DNA of 64,000 nt from Chitinophagaceae bacterium (GCA_019638615.1 JAHBTL010000032.1:21555-85554); one strand, 5' to 3'; shown: positions 16,982 through 25,352, counted from the stretch's first letter. Made by a program: numbers and translations. Notes: generated by a model from the letters alone, not told the origin.

Positions 16982-18153
16982 TTTTGCTGGTAGTCTAGGG
17001 GATAAAAAATTGAAATTAATGTTCCTTCTGCCGCAGGATGTATCTGGAAGTTTTCTGTGTCATTCGTATTCCAATCATTTAGTTGAATATCCGATGCTGC
17101 ATTATGATGATGGTACCGGTGGGACTTCATGTCTCGAAAAACATCTGCTCTGCCTGTCTTGATACGAATAAATCCTTTTCCATCCAGAGTTTGTAAAACT
17201 CTGTCCAATCCGATTCCCTTGTTTTCTCCTTTAAGTGATTCTACGGAACTGTTGTGACGATAAAGGCATTCTTTTATAATATTCACTTCTTCTCTAATGT
17301 CTAGGTTTAGCTCAGTAACCCCTTTATAGCGTTTCACCAATCCCGGGCCACTATCAAGAATAGAAATTTCTACCAAATACAACTCACCCTGGTCATTCAA
17401 TTTGAAGCCAGTATTGAAATAATCAACCAGACCTGCAAAGCCATCATATTCTTCGATAAGTTTGTTTATTTGCCTACGGTGAAACTTAAGCTGGATTGAT
17501 CGTATATTAGGATAAAGATTATAGCCTAATTCATTGGTTTTAGCATGTTCGTGGGTATTTGTAAACAATTCATGAATTATTGCGTTGAACGCATCCATAT
17601 GCTTACGCATACTGTTTCGAAAAACAGACAAATTAAGCGATCCTATTTTCTGGAATGCCCGAAATAAATTAAATCCTAAAGCTTCTTCGTTGACGAGTTC
17701 TCTATAATTTCTATATAGATGCCTTGACAATCCTCTGTTAGATTTGTCATGATCAAAACAGTATATCGGAACCGAAGTGCCTCTAAGCTCAAAGAAATCC
17801 ATTTTGTTGAAATAGGATTTACTTGGCATTTTTAATTCATTCTTGATATTTACTAAATTGGTGTTTACAATATCTTTTTCCCAAGCTAATACAATAGATG
17901 GATATACGAACTCATTATCTTCGAGGTACTTCACTGCTTCTTCGCTGGTGCTGACAGGAAGATGCAGCTTGCCAGATCGTTTGTGCCTTATCCATGTCGC
18001 AAGAAATTGCAAATAAGAAAACAATAGCCCGAAATCCATTTTCTCCATCCGATTTGGAAGTCGCAAATCTATAGCGTCTTCGGTTGAAGAGAACAATTTC
18101 ATGTAGAGGTCCTCGATCTTTCCTATCGATATGTCAGATGCAATCCTGATCAT
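16978..18153 (-). CDS. GHKL-type ATPase, first gene of a two-gene operon
   Basis: 391 residues. The Bergerat-fold motifs are clear: N-box AIIHELFTNTHEHAKT (191-206), G1 ISILDSGPGL (263-272), G2 GENKGIGLDRVL (309-320) and the last strand EGTLISIFYP near the C-terminus. There is no membrane segment, His-phosphotransfer helix or receiver, so this is not an ordinary two-component kinase; it is closer to GHKL ATPases found in phage-defence operons. The N-terminal 180 residues match nothing I recognise. It shares a 4-bp ATGA overlap with the PRTase-like gene. Confidence 0.75.
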   Translation of the reverse strand: MIRIASDISIGKIEDLYMKLFSSTEDAIDLRLPNRMEKMDFGLLFSYLQFLATWIRHKRSGKLHLPVSTSEEAVKYLEDNEFVYPSIVLAWEKDIVNTNLVNIKNELKMPSKSYFNKMDFFELRGTSVPIYCFDHDKSNRGLSRHLYRNYRELVNEEALGFNLFRAFQKIGSLNLSVFRNSMRKHMDAFNAIIHELFTNTHEHAKTNELGYNLYPNIRSIQLKFHRRQINKLIEEYDGFAGLVDYFNTGFKLNDQGELYLVEISILDSGPGLVKRYKGVTELNLDIREEVNIIKECLYRHNSSVESLKGENKGIGLDRVLQTLDGKGFIRIKTGRADVFRDMKSHRYHHHNAASDIQLNDWNTNDTENFQIHPAAEGTLISIFYPLDYQQK

Positions 18154-18281
18154 TTAAAATTTATGCTCATATTCTATAAATTATAACTCGGCCGGGTAAG
18201 CGCACTCTGTTATTCTTTTGTCAATCTAATCTTGGCATGTACCATCACCGTACGAAAACCACCTATACAATTGCTTTTGAT

Positions 18282-18473
18282 TTACAGACAATTTTGAATA
18301 ATGTCAATTTGAATCTGACCGGATCTTAGATTTCCTTTTTCTCCAATAGCATGTATGCCATTACTGATAACCTCATAAAGAGGCCATATAGCATTGTTTT
18401 TGGGGAGTTTGGTGTTCCTAGCCTTCACTGAAATATTTGTAATAAACTCAGTTTGTTGTATTTCAGATTCCAT
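18282..18473 (-). pseudogene. N-terminal fragment of another GHKL ATPase gene
   Basis: 63 codons. The segment KARNTKLPKNNAIWPLYEVI, then SNGIHAIGEKG, resembles the N-terminal helix and N-box of a different GHKL family (LPKNxxLxPLxEAIxNSIHAI). It stops after the first strand (IQIDI), where a full protein would continue for several hundred residues. It is probably the relic of a deleted defence-type gene, a few dozen bases upstream of the intact GHKL operon. Confidence 0.5.
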
Positions 18474-18626
18474 TATACAAGAATATTACTTTTTTGGCAA
18501 GAAATACGACATGAGAACACTAATTATATTAGTATTTCAAGCTATTTTCTCAGCTATTGTCATTCAAGCCAAGGTTGTTGCTGTGGATGCCTGTTTTAAT
18601 TTCCGCTAACCATTAATGATAATTCG

Positions 18627-18791
18627 TTGGGCAAACAAATACAAGCTATAAGACGAGATACCGGATTAACTCAAAAACAACTCGCTGAAAAGGTGGGACT
18701 ATCAGATGGCAGTATCGTCCGGTTTTATGAAAGTGGGCAAAGCAATCCTTCACTTGAAATTTTAGAAAACATAGCTACTGCATGTGGTTAA
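18627..18791 (+). pseudogene. XRE-type helix-turn-helix fragment
   Basis: The frame encodes a complete Cro/C1 helix-turn-helix: LGKQIQAIRRDTGLTQKQLA, EKVGLSDGSIVRFYESGQSN, then PSLEILENIATACG and a stop. It has no ATG (the nearest possible start is TTG 18627), and the usual C-terminal strand after ACG is lost to a stop codon. It is probably an inactivated antitoxin or regulator at the edge of the element. Confidence 0.6.
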
Positions 18792-19203
18792 AGACATGAA
18801 AATGTATTTAAGAAAAAAGCTATAATAAAATAACCAGCCTTTCCTGTCGGCCCCTAGACATTAAACAAACTCAAAAGACACAAACCTCTTAGCGCAAGGA
18901 CCAAGGCTTCTTTAACCATACCGATTCAGTTTCTAAAATTATCTTTGAAATGGTGCTGTACCGTGCCAGTACAACATCAAAAATGGTAGGTACAGGAAAG
19001 GAGAAGATCTGTTAAATAAAAACATTGAAAACCCTAAAAAAAGCAATGTTGTTAAAGCAGGTAAAAAACAAAGTATCTTTGTAAGGATAGTTCAAACAGA
19101 GTAAAAAGAAGTCAACTATCCGGGTAAAAGCAGTTCTTTATAGAGTAAATTATAGAGTAAAAAGAAAAGATCGCTGAAAATCAACGATCTAAATCTAAAT
19201 TAG
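18792..19203. other. Non-coding edge of the element next to tRNA-Lys
   Basis: No gene seen. It contains a short tandem repeat TATAGAGTAAA near 19139-19161 and, at its right end, the terminator of the tRNA gene. If the element integrated at the tRNA 3' end, the attachment core should be the first bases at or after 19204; the second copy would be left of the window. Confidence 0.4.
19168..19190 (-). terminator. Terminator of tRNA-Lys
   Basis: Inverted repeat AGATCG/CGATCT (19168-19173 and 19185-19190), followed on the minus strand by TTTTCTTTTT. It lies 14 bp past the tRNA 3' end. Confidence 0.5.
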
Positions 19204-19276
19204 TGATCCCGCTGGGACTCGAACCCAGGACCCATACATTAAAAGTGTATTGCTCTACCAACTGAGCTACGGAATC
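19204..19276 (-). tRNA. tRNA-Lys (anticodon TTT)
   Basis: 73-nt cloverleaf on the minus strand. The acceptor stem GATTCCG pairs with CGGGATC (one G-T), the D-arm is GCTC...GAGC, the anticodon arm ATACA-CTTTTAA-TGTAT has anticodon TTT, the T-arm is CTGGG-TTCGAGT-CCCAG, and the discriminator is A. CCA is not encoded. Its 3' end faces the mobile element, the usual orientation for a tRNA attachment site. Confidence 0.96.
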
Positions 19277-19444
19277 ATCCTTTCAACAAAACAAACAGCT
19301 TATTCTCATTGAATACCCTGCTTATCCCGTTTTTGGGAGTGCAAAAATAAGGGAAAAACGCATCCCACCAAATTTTTAAAAAATCTTGGTTTTCTTTTTG
19401 CATCCGAATGATAATTCTTCGTTTTCTTTACGGGCTTACTCTCT

Positions 19445-19452
19445 TATTTTTG
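19445..19452 (+). promoter_or_regulatory. Bacteroidota -7 promoter element (TATTTTTG)
   Basis: Matches the TAnnTTTG -7 consensus, 40 bp before the ATG at 19492. The same word followed by CAGG recurs before mnmA at 59337. No good -33 TTTG was found. Confidence 0.55.
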
Positions 19453-19491
19453 CAGGAATACAATCATCATACGCTTGTTTTATTTCACTAC

Positions 19492-20310
19492 ATGCCCTTA
19501 ATAACACTCACATCAGACATAGGAGAAAAAGATTACCTGGTTGGCGCTGTTAAGGGACAATTGCTGCAAACGATTCCCGGTTGCTCATTGGTTGATATCA
19601 GTCACCAGTTAACGCCTTTTAACTACCCGCAGGCGGCCTATATATGCAGGAACGCGATCAAAAATTTCCCGGAATATACTTTTCACATTGTACTGGTTAA
19701 CTTATTTGAAAATAAAAATGAACATTTGCTGATCGCCTTTCATAACCAACAGTATATACTATGCGCTGATAACGGGCTTCTTACCATGATAACGGAAGAA
19801 AAGCCGGAAATGGTGATAGGACTGCCCATGGATAAGCTGGCTGCCAAGAACGCCTTATATATTACAAAGATCTTAGGCAAAGCCATTCGCTCCATCAGCG
19901 AAGGAGAGGGTATTTCAAGCATCGGAACCCCCGATATTGAGATCCTGGAAAAAAATCCTCTTAAACCCATGCTGGGAAATAACTGGATAGAAGGGCAGAT
20001 CATTTTTATAGATCACTTTGAAAATGTAGTGGTAAATATCACCCGCGAAGCATTTGAGGAACAACGCAAAGGCAGGAAATTTTTCATAGCCTTTAAACGC
20101 GATGAGGTAATAGACCGCATCAGCGATACCTATGCGGAAGTGCCCGAAGGCGAAAAGCTGGCTTTATTTAATTCTGCCGGCTATCTCGAAATTGCTATCA
20201 ATAAAGGAAACGCGGCCGGCTTATTGGGACTCCAGGGATATTCTGAAAAACAATCCGCCCACCTGCAGAACCGCTTATTCTATCAAACCATCCGTGTATT
20301 TTTTGAATAG
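19492..20310 (+). CDS. SAM hydrolase/SAM-dependent halogenase-fold protein (DUF62)
   Basis: 272 residues from the ATG at 19492 (MPLITLTSDIGEKDYLVGAVKGQL). The longer frame from 19408 begins before the -7 promoter element and is rejected. The start LTSDIG, the run VDISHQLTPFNYPQAAY, the ADNGLLT strand and the later segment IIFIDHFENVVVNI are the signatures of the DUF62 family (PF01887), which splits S-adenosylmethionine to adenosine and methionine using water, or halide in a few members. Most free-living bacterial members are hydrolases. First chromosomal gene right of the tRNA. Confidence 0.88.
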   Translation: MPLITLTSDIGEKDYLVGAVKGQLLQTIPGCSLVDISHQLTPFNYPQAAYICRNAIKNFPEYTFHIVLVNLFENKNEHLLIAFHNQQYILCADNGLLTMITEEKPEMVIGLPMDKLAAKNALYITKILGKAIRSISEGEGISSIGTPDIEILEKNPLKPMLGNNWIEGQIIFIDHFENVVVNITREAFEEQRKGRKFFIAFKRDEVIDRISDTYAEVPEGEKLALFNSAGYLEIAINKGNAAGLLGLQGYSEKQSAHLQNRLFYQTIRVFFE

Positions 20311-20375
20311 TTCGTTTTTATCTTAGTGTTTTCTTAATGATCATGCTGAAAAATACGCAAAAGCTGTTTCCCCCC

Positions 20376-20399
20376 AAATTCCCCCGAACTCGCTATTTC
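20376..20399 (+). promoter_or_regulatory. Shared CCCCCGA motif, copy 1
   Basis: AAATTCCCCCGAACTCGCTA then TTTC, 47 bp upstream of the lipoprotein start. It matches copies at 23832-23855 (22 of 24) and 21895-21916 (minus strand). Candidate binding site for the NarL-type regulator encoded at 21219. Confidence 0.45.
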
Positions 20400-20418
20400 C
20401 CGCCACCTGGCGGCCGGA

Positions 20419-20426
20419 TAATTTTG
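20419..20426 (+). promoter_or_regulatory. -7 promoter element (TAATTTTG) of the lipoprotein gene
   Basis: Matches TAnnTTTG and lies 20 bp before the ATG at 20446. The CCCCCGA motif sits directly upstream, where an activator would bind. Confidence 0.5.
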
Positions 20427-20445
20427 TAATTGAAAATAAACAATC

Positions 20446-21039
20446 ATGAAAAAGACACTCTCCTTATTGTCGGTATGCATTTTCCTGCTGTCGGCCAGCT
20501 GCAAAAAATCGAATGAAGACCTGCCTGCTCCGGGAGATCCCCGCGGACCAAACGTAGTTCTTCCCAACAGCGGGTATCTTGTTTGTTTTGGAAAGGACAT
20601 GAATAACCAAAAGGATACAATGACGTTCTATTTCAGCACCAGTGGCCAGGAAATGACCATATTTGGCCGCCCGTTCCTGCGGACTGCGGATGAAATCAGG
20701 TTTACAAATAACAGCGATGGCTCGGTAAACATAAAAAGGAAAACTGCTCACGTGCATAACGGTGTCAGTTACGACATGTTTGGAATAGAAGAGAACAAGA
20801 ACCCTGATTTTTCTTCTTTCCCCAAGAATAAATACCTGTGGACGTTTTTCCAGAAAGATGAGTCTGTCACCAATCACTTCGTCATCAAGCGCGATGCAGG
20901 CGATCAGTTGAAGTTTACCATTGAATCCAAAGCGTTTCCCGGCTACTTCCTGGGCGTTGCAAAATGGGAACATGCGACCTATCCAACTACCACCAGGCTT
21001 GTTTTCACTACCTCCCCCGTAGTGTTTTGGTTTGAATAA
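20446..21039 (+). CDS. Small lipoprotein of unknown function
   Basis: 197 residues. MKKTLSLLSVCIFLLSASC ends in a lipobox (SASC-K), so it should be a lipid-anchored envelope protein. The mature part is rich in aromatic residues and short strands (MTFYFSTSGQEMTIFG, HFVIKRDAGDQLKFTIESKA, FPGYFLGV), as in an all-beta binding domain, possibly a beta-trefoil. No catalytic motif seen. It has a damaged second copy immediately downstream and shares a regulatory motif with the adjacent two-component genes. Confidence 0.75.
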   Translation: MKKTLSLLSVCIFLLSASCKKSNEDLPAPGDPRGPNVVLPNSGYLVCFGKDMNNQKDTMTFYFSTSGQEMTIFGRPFLRTADEIRFTNNSDGSVNIKRKTAHVHNGVSYDMFGIEENKNPDFSSFPKNKYLWTFFQKDESVTNHFVIKRDAGDQLKFTIESKAFPGYFLGVAKWEHATYPTTTRLVFTTSPVVFWFE

Positions 21040-21230
21040 TCGAATGAAGACCTGCCCGAACCATGTTTACCTCCGGGATTTTCATGAAACCAATTCGGAC
21101 TCGGCGCAGTTTGTCATTAAATGTGACGAGGATGATAAACTGAAATTCACTATTGAAACGAAGAAATATCCCGGCTATTAATTAGGCGTTGGCAAAATCA
21201 AGAATTCTAACCAGAATTTCACACGATCTT
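21040..21230 (+). pseudogene. Decayed tandem copy of the lipoprotein gene
   Basis: It begins with TCGAATGAAGACCTGCC, a repeat of the bases at 20509 in the intact gene. Further on it encodes FVIKCDEDDKLKFTIETKKY, then PGY-stop-LGVGKI, aligning with FVIKRDAGDQLKFTIESKAF, then PGYFLGVAK in the intact protein. It has a large internal deletion and an in-frame stop. Confidence 0.7.
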
Positions 21231-21851
21231 ATTCCTGATCGCCAATGCCACCGCTTCCGTGGCCGAATGCACGTGCAGCTTGCCATAAATATTCGATACA
21301 TGCGATTTCACCGTCTCCTGGGAAATGAACAGTTCGGAAGCGATCATCTTATAACTTTTTCCTGTCACCAGTAGTTGCAGGACTTTTTTTTCCTGCGTAC
21401 TGAGGTTGTAGTTGGTAGTGGAAAGTTGAAGATTTACTTTAAACAATTCCAGCACGCGGCGGGCTATGCCGGGCGTCATTGGCGAACCGCCTGACTGCAC
21501 ATCGCGAATGGCTTCGAGATAGCCGTTGGGCGTGGTGGATTTGAGTATATAACCGGAGGCGCCGGCGCAGATGGCGTTGAAGATATAATCATCCTCGAAG
21601 AATACGGTTTGAATAAGAATATTGATATGGGGATAATGTTTTTTCATCAGGCGCGTGGCTTCGATGCCGTTCATGCCGGGCATCTCGATATCCATCAGCA
21701 CCACGTCGCAGGGACTGTCCGTAATATCATCGATCATATTCTGGCAATCGGGATAGGCGCCTGTGCAGGAGAAGCCTTCGGAATTGGATAAAAGCAACTC
21801 GAATGTGTCGCGCAGGTGTTTGTTGTCTTCAAAAATAGCTACTCTGATCAA
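21219..21851 (-). CDS. NarL/LuxR-type response regulator
   Basis: 210 residues. There is no ATG; two TTG codons are possible, and TTG 21851 gives the usual start MIRVAIFEDNKHLRDTFELL (the other is 21896). The receiver has the phospho-Asp in CDVVLMDIEMPGMNG and Lys in GYILKST. A C-terminal LuxR helix-turn-helix follows (LSTQEKKVLQLLVTGKSYKM, then VKSHVSNIYGKL). It acts with the kinase encoded just upstream, 63 bp away if TTG 21851 is used. Confidence 0.88.
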   Translation of the reverse strand: MIRVAIFEDNKHLRDTFELLLSNSEGFSCTGAYPDCQNMIDDITDSPCDVVLMDIEMPGMNGIEATRLMKKHYPHINILIQTVFFEDDYIFNAICAGASGYILKSTTPNGYLEAIRDVQSGGSPMTPGIARRVLELFKVNLQLSTTNYNLSTQEKKVLQLLVTGKSYKMIASELFISQETVKSHVSNIYGKLHVHSATEAVALAIRNKIV

Positions 21852-21894
21852 CGGGATAATTTTTTTAAAGTTGCGATATCTGTATTCAATTTTC

Positions 21895-21916
21895 AATAGC
21901 GAAATCGGGGGAGTTT
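21895..21916 (-). promoter_or_regulatory. Shared CCCCCGA motif, copy 2
   Basis: On the minus strand AAACTCCCCCGATTTCGCTA then TT. It overlaps the end of the kinase gene and lies upstream of the TTG 21851 start of the regulator. Suggests autoregulation. Confidence 0.4.
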
Positions 21917-23789
21917 ACACGGGTAGGGTAAGCATGACGGTGGTGCCTTCGTTCACCAATGAATTGATCTCCAATTTGCCGCCCAGTTCCGCCGCCCGGT
22001 TGCTCATATTACAGAGGCCGTTTCCTTTTCTCGTGCTGGCATGGTCAAATCCGTTTCCTTCGTCTTTGATCATCACCTGCAGCTCGCGGTTTTTCAATGA
22101 GCCGGTGATGGCGATTTTTTTAGCGCCGGAATATTTGGCTGCATTGTTCAGCGCCTCTTTGAAAATGAGGTATATGTTCCGGCGCTGCTCCATGCTCAGC
22201 TTCACTTTTTCCAGTTCATCCAGTTGAACGATGACCTCGATATTTTTGCTCGTACCCACTTCATAGGCAAAATGTTCCATTCTTTGTACCAGGCTGCCCG
22301 CCTCCGTTTCGCCGGGTTTGATCATCCAGACGATGTCTCCCATTTTATCCATGGTTTCTTTGGCATTGTTGCTCATGCGCGAGAGCATATCGTGCTGTGC
22401 TGTTTCACTGGCCTTTTGAGAGGCCATCTGGCTCAACATATGAATACTGCTCAAGGAGCTACCCACCTCGTCGTGCAGGTCGGCGGCAATGCGGTTGCGC
22501 AGTTCAAGCTCTTTCAGGCGCTGGCGCAATTTATTCCTGTTAAACAAGAGCCAGGCGCCGGCCAGCACCAGCAGCGCTATCATGGAAGCGCCGATCATCA
22601 TGTACCATTGTTGCCGTAACCGCTGTTGCTGCAATTCTTTTTCTTCGTTCAGCAGTTGAATCGCTTTGTCTTTTTCCTTTACCTGAAAAGTGGTTTGCAG
22701 TGTGGTGATTTCTTCGCTGAACTGCTTTCGCATCAAACTTTCGTTAAACTCTTTGCTTAATTTTAAATATTGATAAGCCTGTTCAGGGCTATTATCAGCC
22801 TGGTAAGATTCTGCCAGGTTGGTGGCGACCATCTGTTGCCGTAAAGTGTCGTGTGTGGAGACATAAACCCGGAAAGCTTTTTCTCCATATTCAATGGCCA
22901 GCTTGTAGTTTTTGTTTTTCTGCTCCACATCGCACAAATTGCAATAGATATTTGCCGCCTGCAGCTCATTACCTGTTTCTTCACAAATATTAATCGCACG
23001 CATAGCCGATTTACGGCTTTCATCGAACTGGTTCATGCGGGCGTATGATTCCTGGAGGCCGGTATGATACGCTGCCAGGTTTTCTTTATCATCAAGACTG
23101 TCGCCAATCCGGATAGCTTCTTTCAACAGGGGAACTGCCTTTGCGGGCTGTTCTAAAATATTATACAGGTCTGCCTTGTCGGATAACATTTGCGCCACCA
23201 TACGGCGGTTAGTCGTTCTTAGAAAATACTGCAATGATTTATCAATATTCACTTCGGCCGGTCCATATTGTTCCTGGGCTGTGTAAATGCCAGCTATGAT
23301 GCCATATATACGTCCCAATGCATCTGAATTACCTGCCAGCTTTTCCGCATACTGAATGGCCGTATCGCAATCTTTCAAAGCCGCGCTATAGCTGGAAGTA
23401 TTCGTCAGCACATCGGCCCTGTTGATATAAGCCAGCGTGAGTCTTTTGGTGTCGCCGGCTTTTTTTGCATAGGGAATGGCCAGGTTGATGTATGCCAGCG
23501 CGGAATCATATCTGCTATTGATGGAGAAAGTTAAAGAGATGGCGTTCAGGCAGCGCTCCATACCGGAAGTGTAATTCAGCTTTTGGGACAGCGCAAATCC
23601 AGCCCTGAAATAATTCATGGCCGCCTGTCCGTTCTGGTACAGGATATCGGCGCCGGCCTTCCAGTAGTGCATCACTTTATTGGTGTCGTTGCGCGCCGCT
23701 TCTAAGCCGTTGGCAAGAGAATCCTGCGCTATCAGCGAACGGCAGCTAAACAGTAATGCCAGTAATAAGCAGTAGGAGGGTTTAAGCAT
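21915..23789 (-). CDS. TPR-containing sensor histidine kinase (HisKA_3/NarX type)
   Basis: 624 residues. A signal peptide (MLKPSYCLLLALLFSCRSLIA) is followed by about six tetratricopeptide repeats (residues about 35-350), a coiled coil, one membrane segment near 395-415 (WYMMIGASMIALLVLAGAWL), the HisKA_3 dimerisation helix with phospho-His (IAADLHDEVGSSLSSIHM) and a HATPase ending GNGLCNMSNRAAELGGKLEI. The periplasmic TPRs probably sense a protein or peptide partner. It pairs with the LuxR-type regulator downstream. Confidence 0.92.
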   Translation of the reverse strand: MLKPSYCLLLALLFSCRSLIAQDSLANGLEAARNDTNKVMHYWKAGADILYQNGQAAMNYFRAGFALSQKLNYTSGMERCLNAISLTFSINSRYDSALAYINLAIPYAKKAGDTKRLTLAYINRADVLTNTSSYSAALKDCDTAIQYAEKLAGNSDALGRIYGIIAGIYTAQEQYGPAEVNIDKSLQYFLRTTNRRMVAQMLSDKADLYNILEQPAKAVPLLKEAIRIGDSLDDKENLAAYHTGLQESYARMNQFDESRKSAMRAINICEETGNELQAANIYCNLCDVEQKNKNYKLAIEYGEKAFRVYVSTHDTLRQQMVATNLAESYQADNSPEQAYQYLKLSKEFNESLMRKQFSEEITTLQTTFQVKEKDKAIQLLNEEKELQQQRLRQQWYMMIGASMIALLVLAGAWLLFNRNKLRQRLKELELRNRIAADLHDEVGSSLSSIHMLSQMASQKASETAQHDMLSRMSNNAKETMDKMGDIVWMIKPGETEAGSLVQRMEHFAYEVGTSKNIEVIVQLDELEKVKLSMEQRRNIYLIFKEALNNAAKYSGAKKIAITGSLKNRELQVMIKDEGNGFDHASTRKGNGLCNMSNRAAELGGKLEINSLVNEGTTVMLTLPV

Positions 23790-23831
23790 ATATTGAAATT
23801 ACAGTTTCCTCTTTATATATTCATCTCTCTC

Positions 23832-23855
23832 AAATTCCCCCGATCTGGCTATTTT
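23832..23855 (+). promoter_or_regulatory. Shared CCCCCGA motif, copy 3
   Basis: AAATTCCCCCGATCTGGCTA then TTTT, 43 bp upstream of the kinase start and on the opposite strand to the gene. Near-identical to the copy at 20376. Confidence 0.45.
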
Positions 23856-24070
23856 CTTTAGCTTTTTTGATTTCGCCTGCAGGAGGCACGTTTTTCCTCT
23901 GGACAGGCACTCAACGCGAGCGGGTGTTCAAATTCAATGCTGGACAGTGTGGAGCCGATATCATCGTGCAGGCTGTTTATACCCTCTATAACATTCATCA
24001 GGTTGTTACATATTCCTTCTCATATTTAACCGGTAATTTCCCGTGGCGTGCGCAACGTATGTAGCATCAT

Positions 24071-24184
24071 CTATCGCTTTCGCTTAAACTCATAAAACCT
24101 CACCCGGTCAATTTCCATTTCAACAGGCAGGTCTTCCGTATATACCTTACCTGCCCAAAAATGATTAAGGGATGACCAATTCAT
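24071..24184 (-). pseudogene. C-terminal remnant, possibly of a secreted glycosidase
   Basis: 37 codons. HFWAGKVYTEDLPVEMEIDR, then VRFYEFKRKR, resembles the closing MEIDxVRxYE strand of GH16/LamG-like enzymes. It overlaps the last 20 bp of the phosphatase gene, as if a deletion joined the two. The rest of the 23790-24164 gap shows only the CCCCCGA motif. Confidence 0.3.
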
Positions 24185-25352
24185 CTACCAGCTTTCCTGT
24201 TGTATCGAAAATACGAAAGCGTGCTTCCTTTTCGGAAATGCTTGCTTTGATGATATTATTATTGGAGTTCACTATAACCGGAAACTTTATTGCTTCAGAA
24301 GGTTTTTGTATCCGGTGGCGATGCTCATGCGCGGCAATAAAAAGATGTACACCCGCTTCATTTAAAACCGGCACCCATTTTTGGGTGATCTCCTGGTTGC
24401 CATGCCATCCATTGGTGGGGGGTATATGACAAATCACTATTTTATATTTCGCTTTTGTAAAAGCATCGGTTTTTACAATATCTTCCAGCCATTTTGCCTG
24501 CTCCGTCCGGTAATTGTCCATATCCGTAATGCCGCTGTATTCGATATCAGAATCAGGCTTATCCTCACCACCGTCTAACACGATAAAACAGGCATTGCCT
24601 TTTGTGAACATATAATATAAATTGCCGCCAATACCCGGAAAATATTTTGCAAATGCTGAAGCAAACGGGCCACGGGTTTCATGATTTCCTCTTGCATAAT
24701 ACATAGGTGTTTCGCTGGCAAATAAAGCAGTTGCCGTATCCATAAAACCGCCAAATACCTGCTCCTCGCTCATAGAAGCATTGATCATATCTCCGTTAAA
24801 AACAACAAACCCGGTATTGGGCAGATCTACCTGTCCTAACAGTTGCTTCAATACATTGTTCCGTTCGTGGATATCATTCACTACTGTAAATTCAAACGGG
24901 CCGGGTTTCCCGGGTGTGGTGAAAGTAAGCGGCTTTTTTCTGTATACAACCGTAGCGGCAACATTCCCGTAATGAACATATACAAATTCATGCTTCAAAA
25001 CCTCCTGGCTGTAAACACGATAACGATAACGGGTATTGGGCACTAAATTTTTTAAGTGTACCTGGTGAACAGTTCCTACATTTTTTAATCCATTGGAGGT
25101 ACAAAAATATTTGGGTCTTTCTTTTTGATAGAAGTTACTGCTATCATCAGGAGCCAGCTCTACCCATCCGGTAGCGGGTTTATTGGTTGTCCATACTATG
25201 GAAACACCTGAATCGGTCATAGCCTGTAAATAAGGGCCATGCGAAATTTTTATGGACTCCTGGGCATTAGCATGAAAGGCAGCGGCAAAAAAAAGCAAAC
25301 CAAACATTAATGCAGCAGGCAGGCAGCGTTTTTGTAATGTAGTCTTATTCAT
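24165..25352 (-). CDS. Secreted metallophosphatase (calcineurin-like, purple-acid-phosphatase layout)
   Basis: 395 residues. A signal peptide ending ANAQ is followed by a fibronectin-like domain (residues about 35-150: GPYLQAMTDSGVSIVWTTN, LVPNTRYRYRV) and a metallophosphoesterase domain: NDIHE, VVFNGDMIN, YARGNHE, VICHIPP and AAHEHRH. These are the two-metal ligands of PF00149; GHxH is replaced by AHEH. It hydrolyses phosphate esters in the periplasm or outside; the exact substrate is unknown. Last gene of the ECF/SusCD/arylsulfotransferase locus, 284 bp downstream of it. Confidence 0.88.
   Translation of the reverse strand: MNKTTLQKRCLPAALMFGLLFFAAAFHANAQESIKISHGPYLQAMTDSGVSIVWTTNKPATGWVELAPDDSSNFYQKERPKYFCTSNGLKNVGTVHQVHLKNLVPNTRYRYRVYSQEVLKHEFVYVHYGNVAATVVYRKKPLTFTTPGKPGPFEFTVVNDIHERNNVLKQLLGQVDLPNTGFVVFNGDMINASMSEEQVFGGFMDTATALFASETPMYYARGNHETRGPFASAFAKYFPGIGGNLYYMFTKGNACFIVLDGGEDKPDSDIEYSGITDMDNYRTEQAKWLEDIVKTDAFTKAKYKIVICHIPPTNGWHGNQEITQKWVPVLNEAGVHLFIAAHEHRHRIQKPSEAIKFPVIVNSNNNIIKASISEKEARFRIFDTTGKLVDELVIP

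Noticed and set aside
16978-18153. Ordinary two-component kinase
   Set aside because: GHKL motifs are present, but there is no phospho-accepting His helix, sensor domain or partner regulator.
18394-18609. 71-codon plus-strand ORF before the XRE fragment
   Set aside because: It overlaps the GHKL remnant on the other strand and the hydrophobic product matches no pattern; probably not coding.
20464-20973. 169-codon antisense ORF over the lipoprotein
   Set aside because: The plus-strand gene has a signal peptide, lipobox and promoter; the antisense product has no family features.
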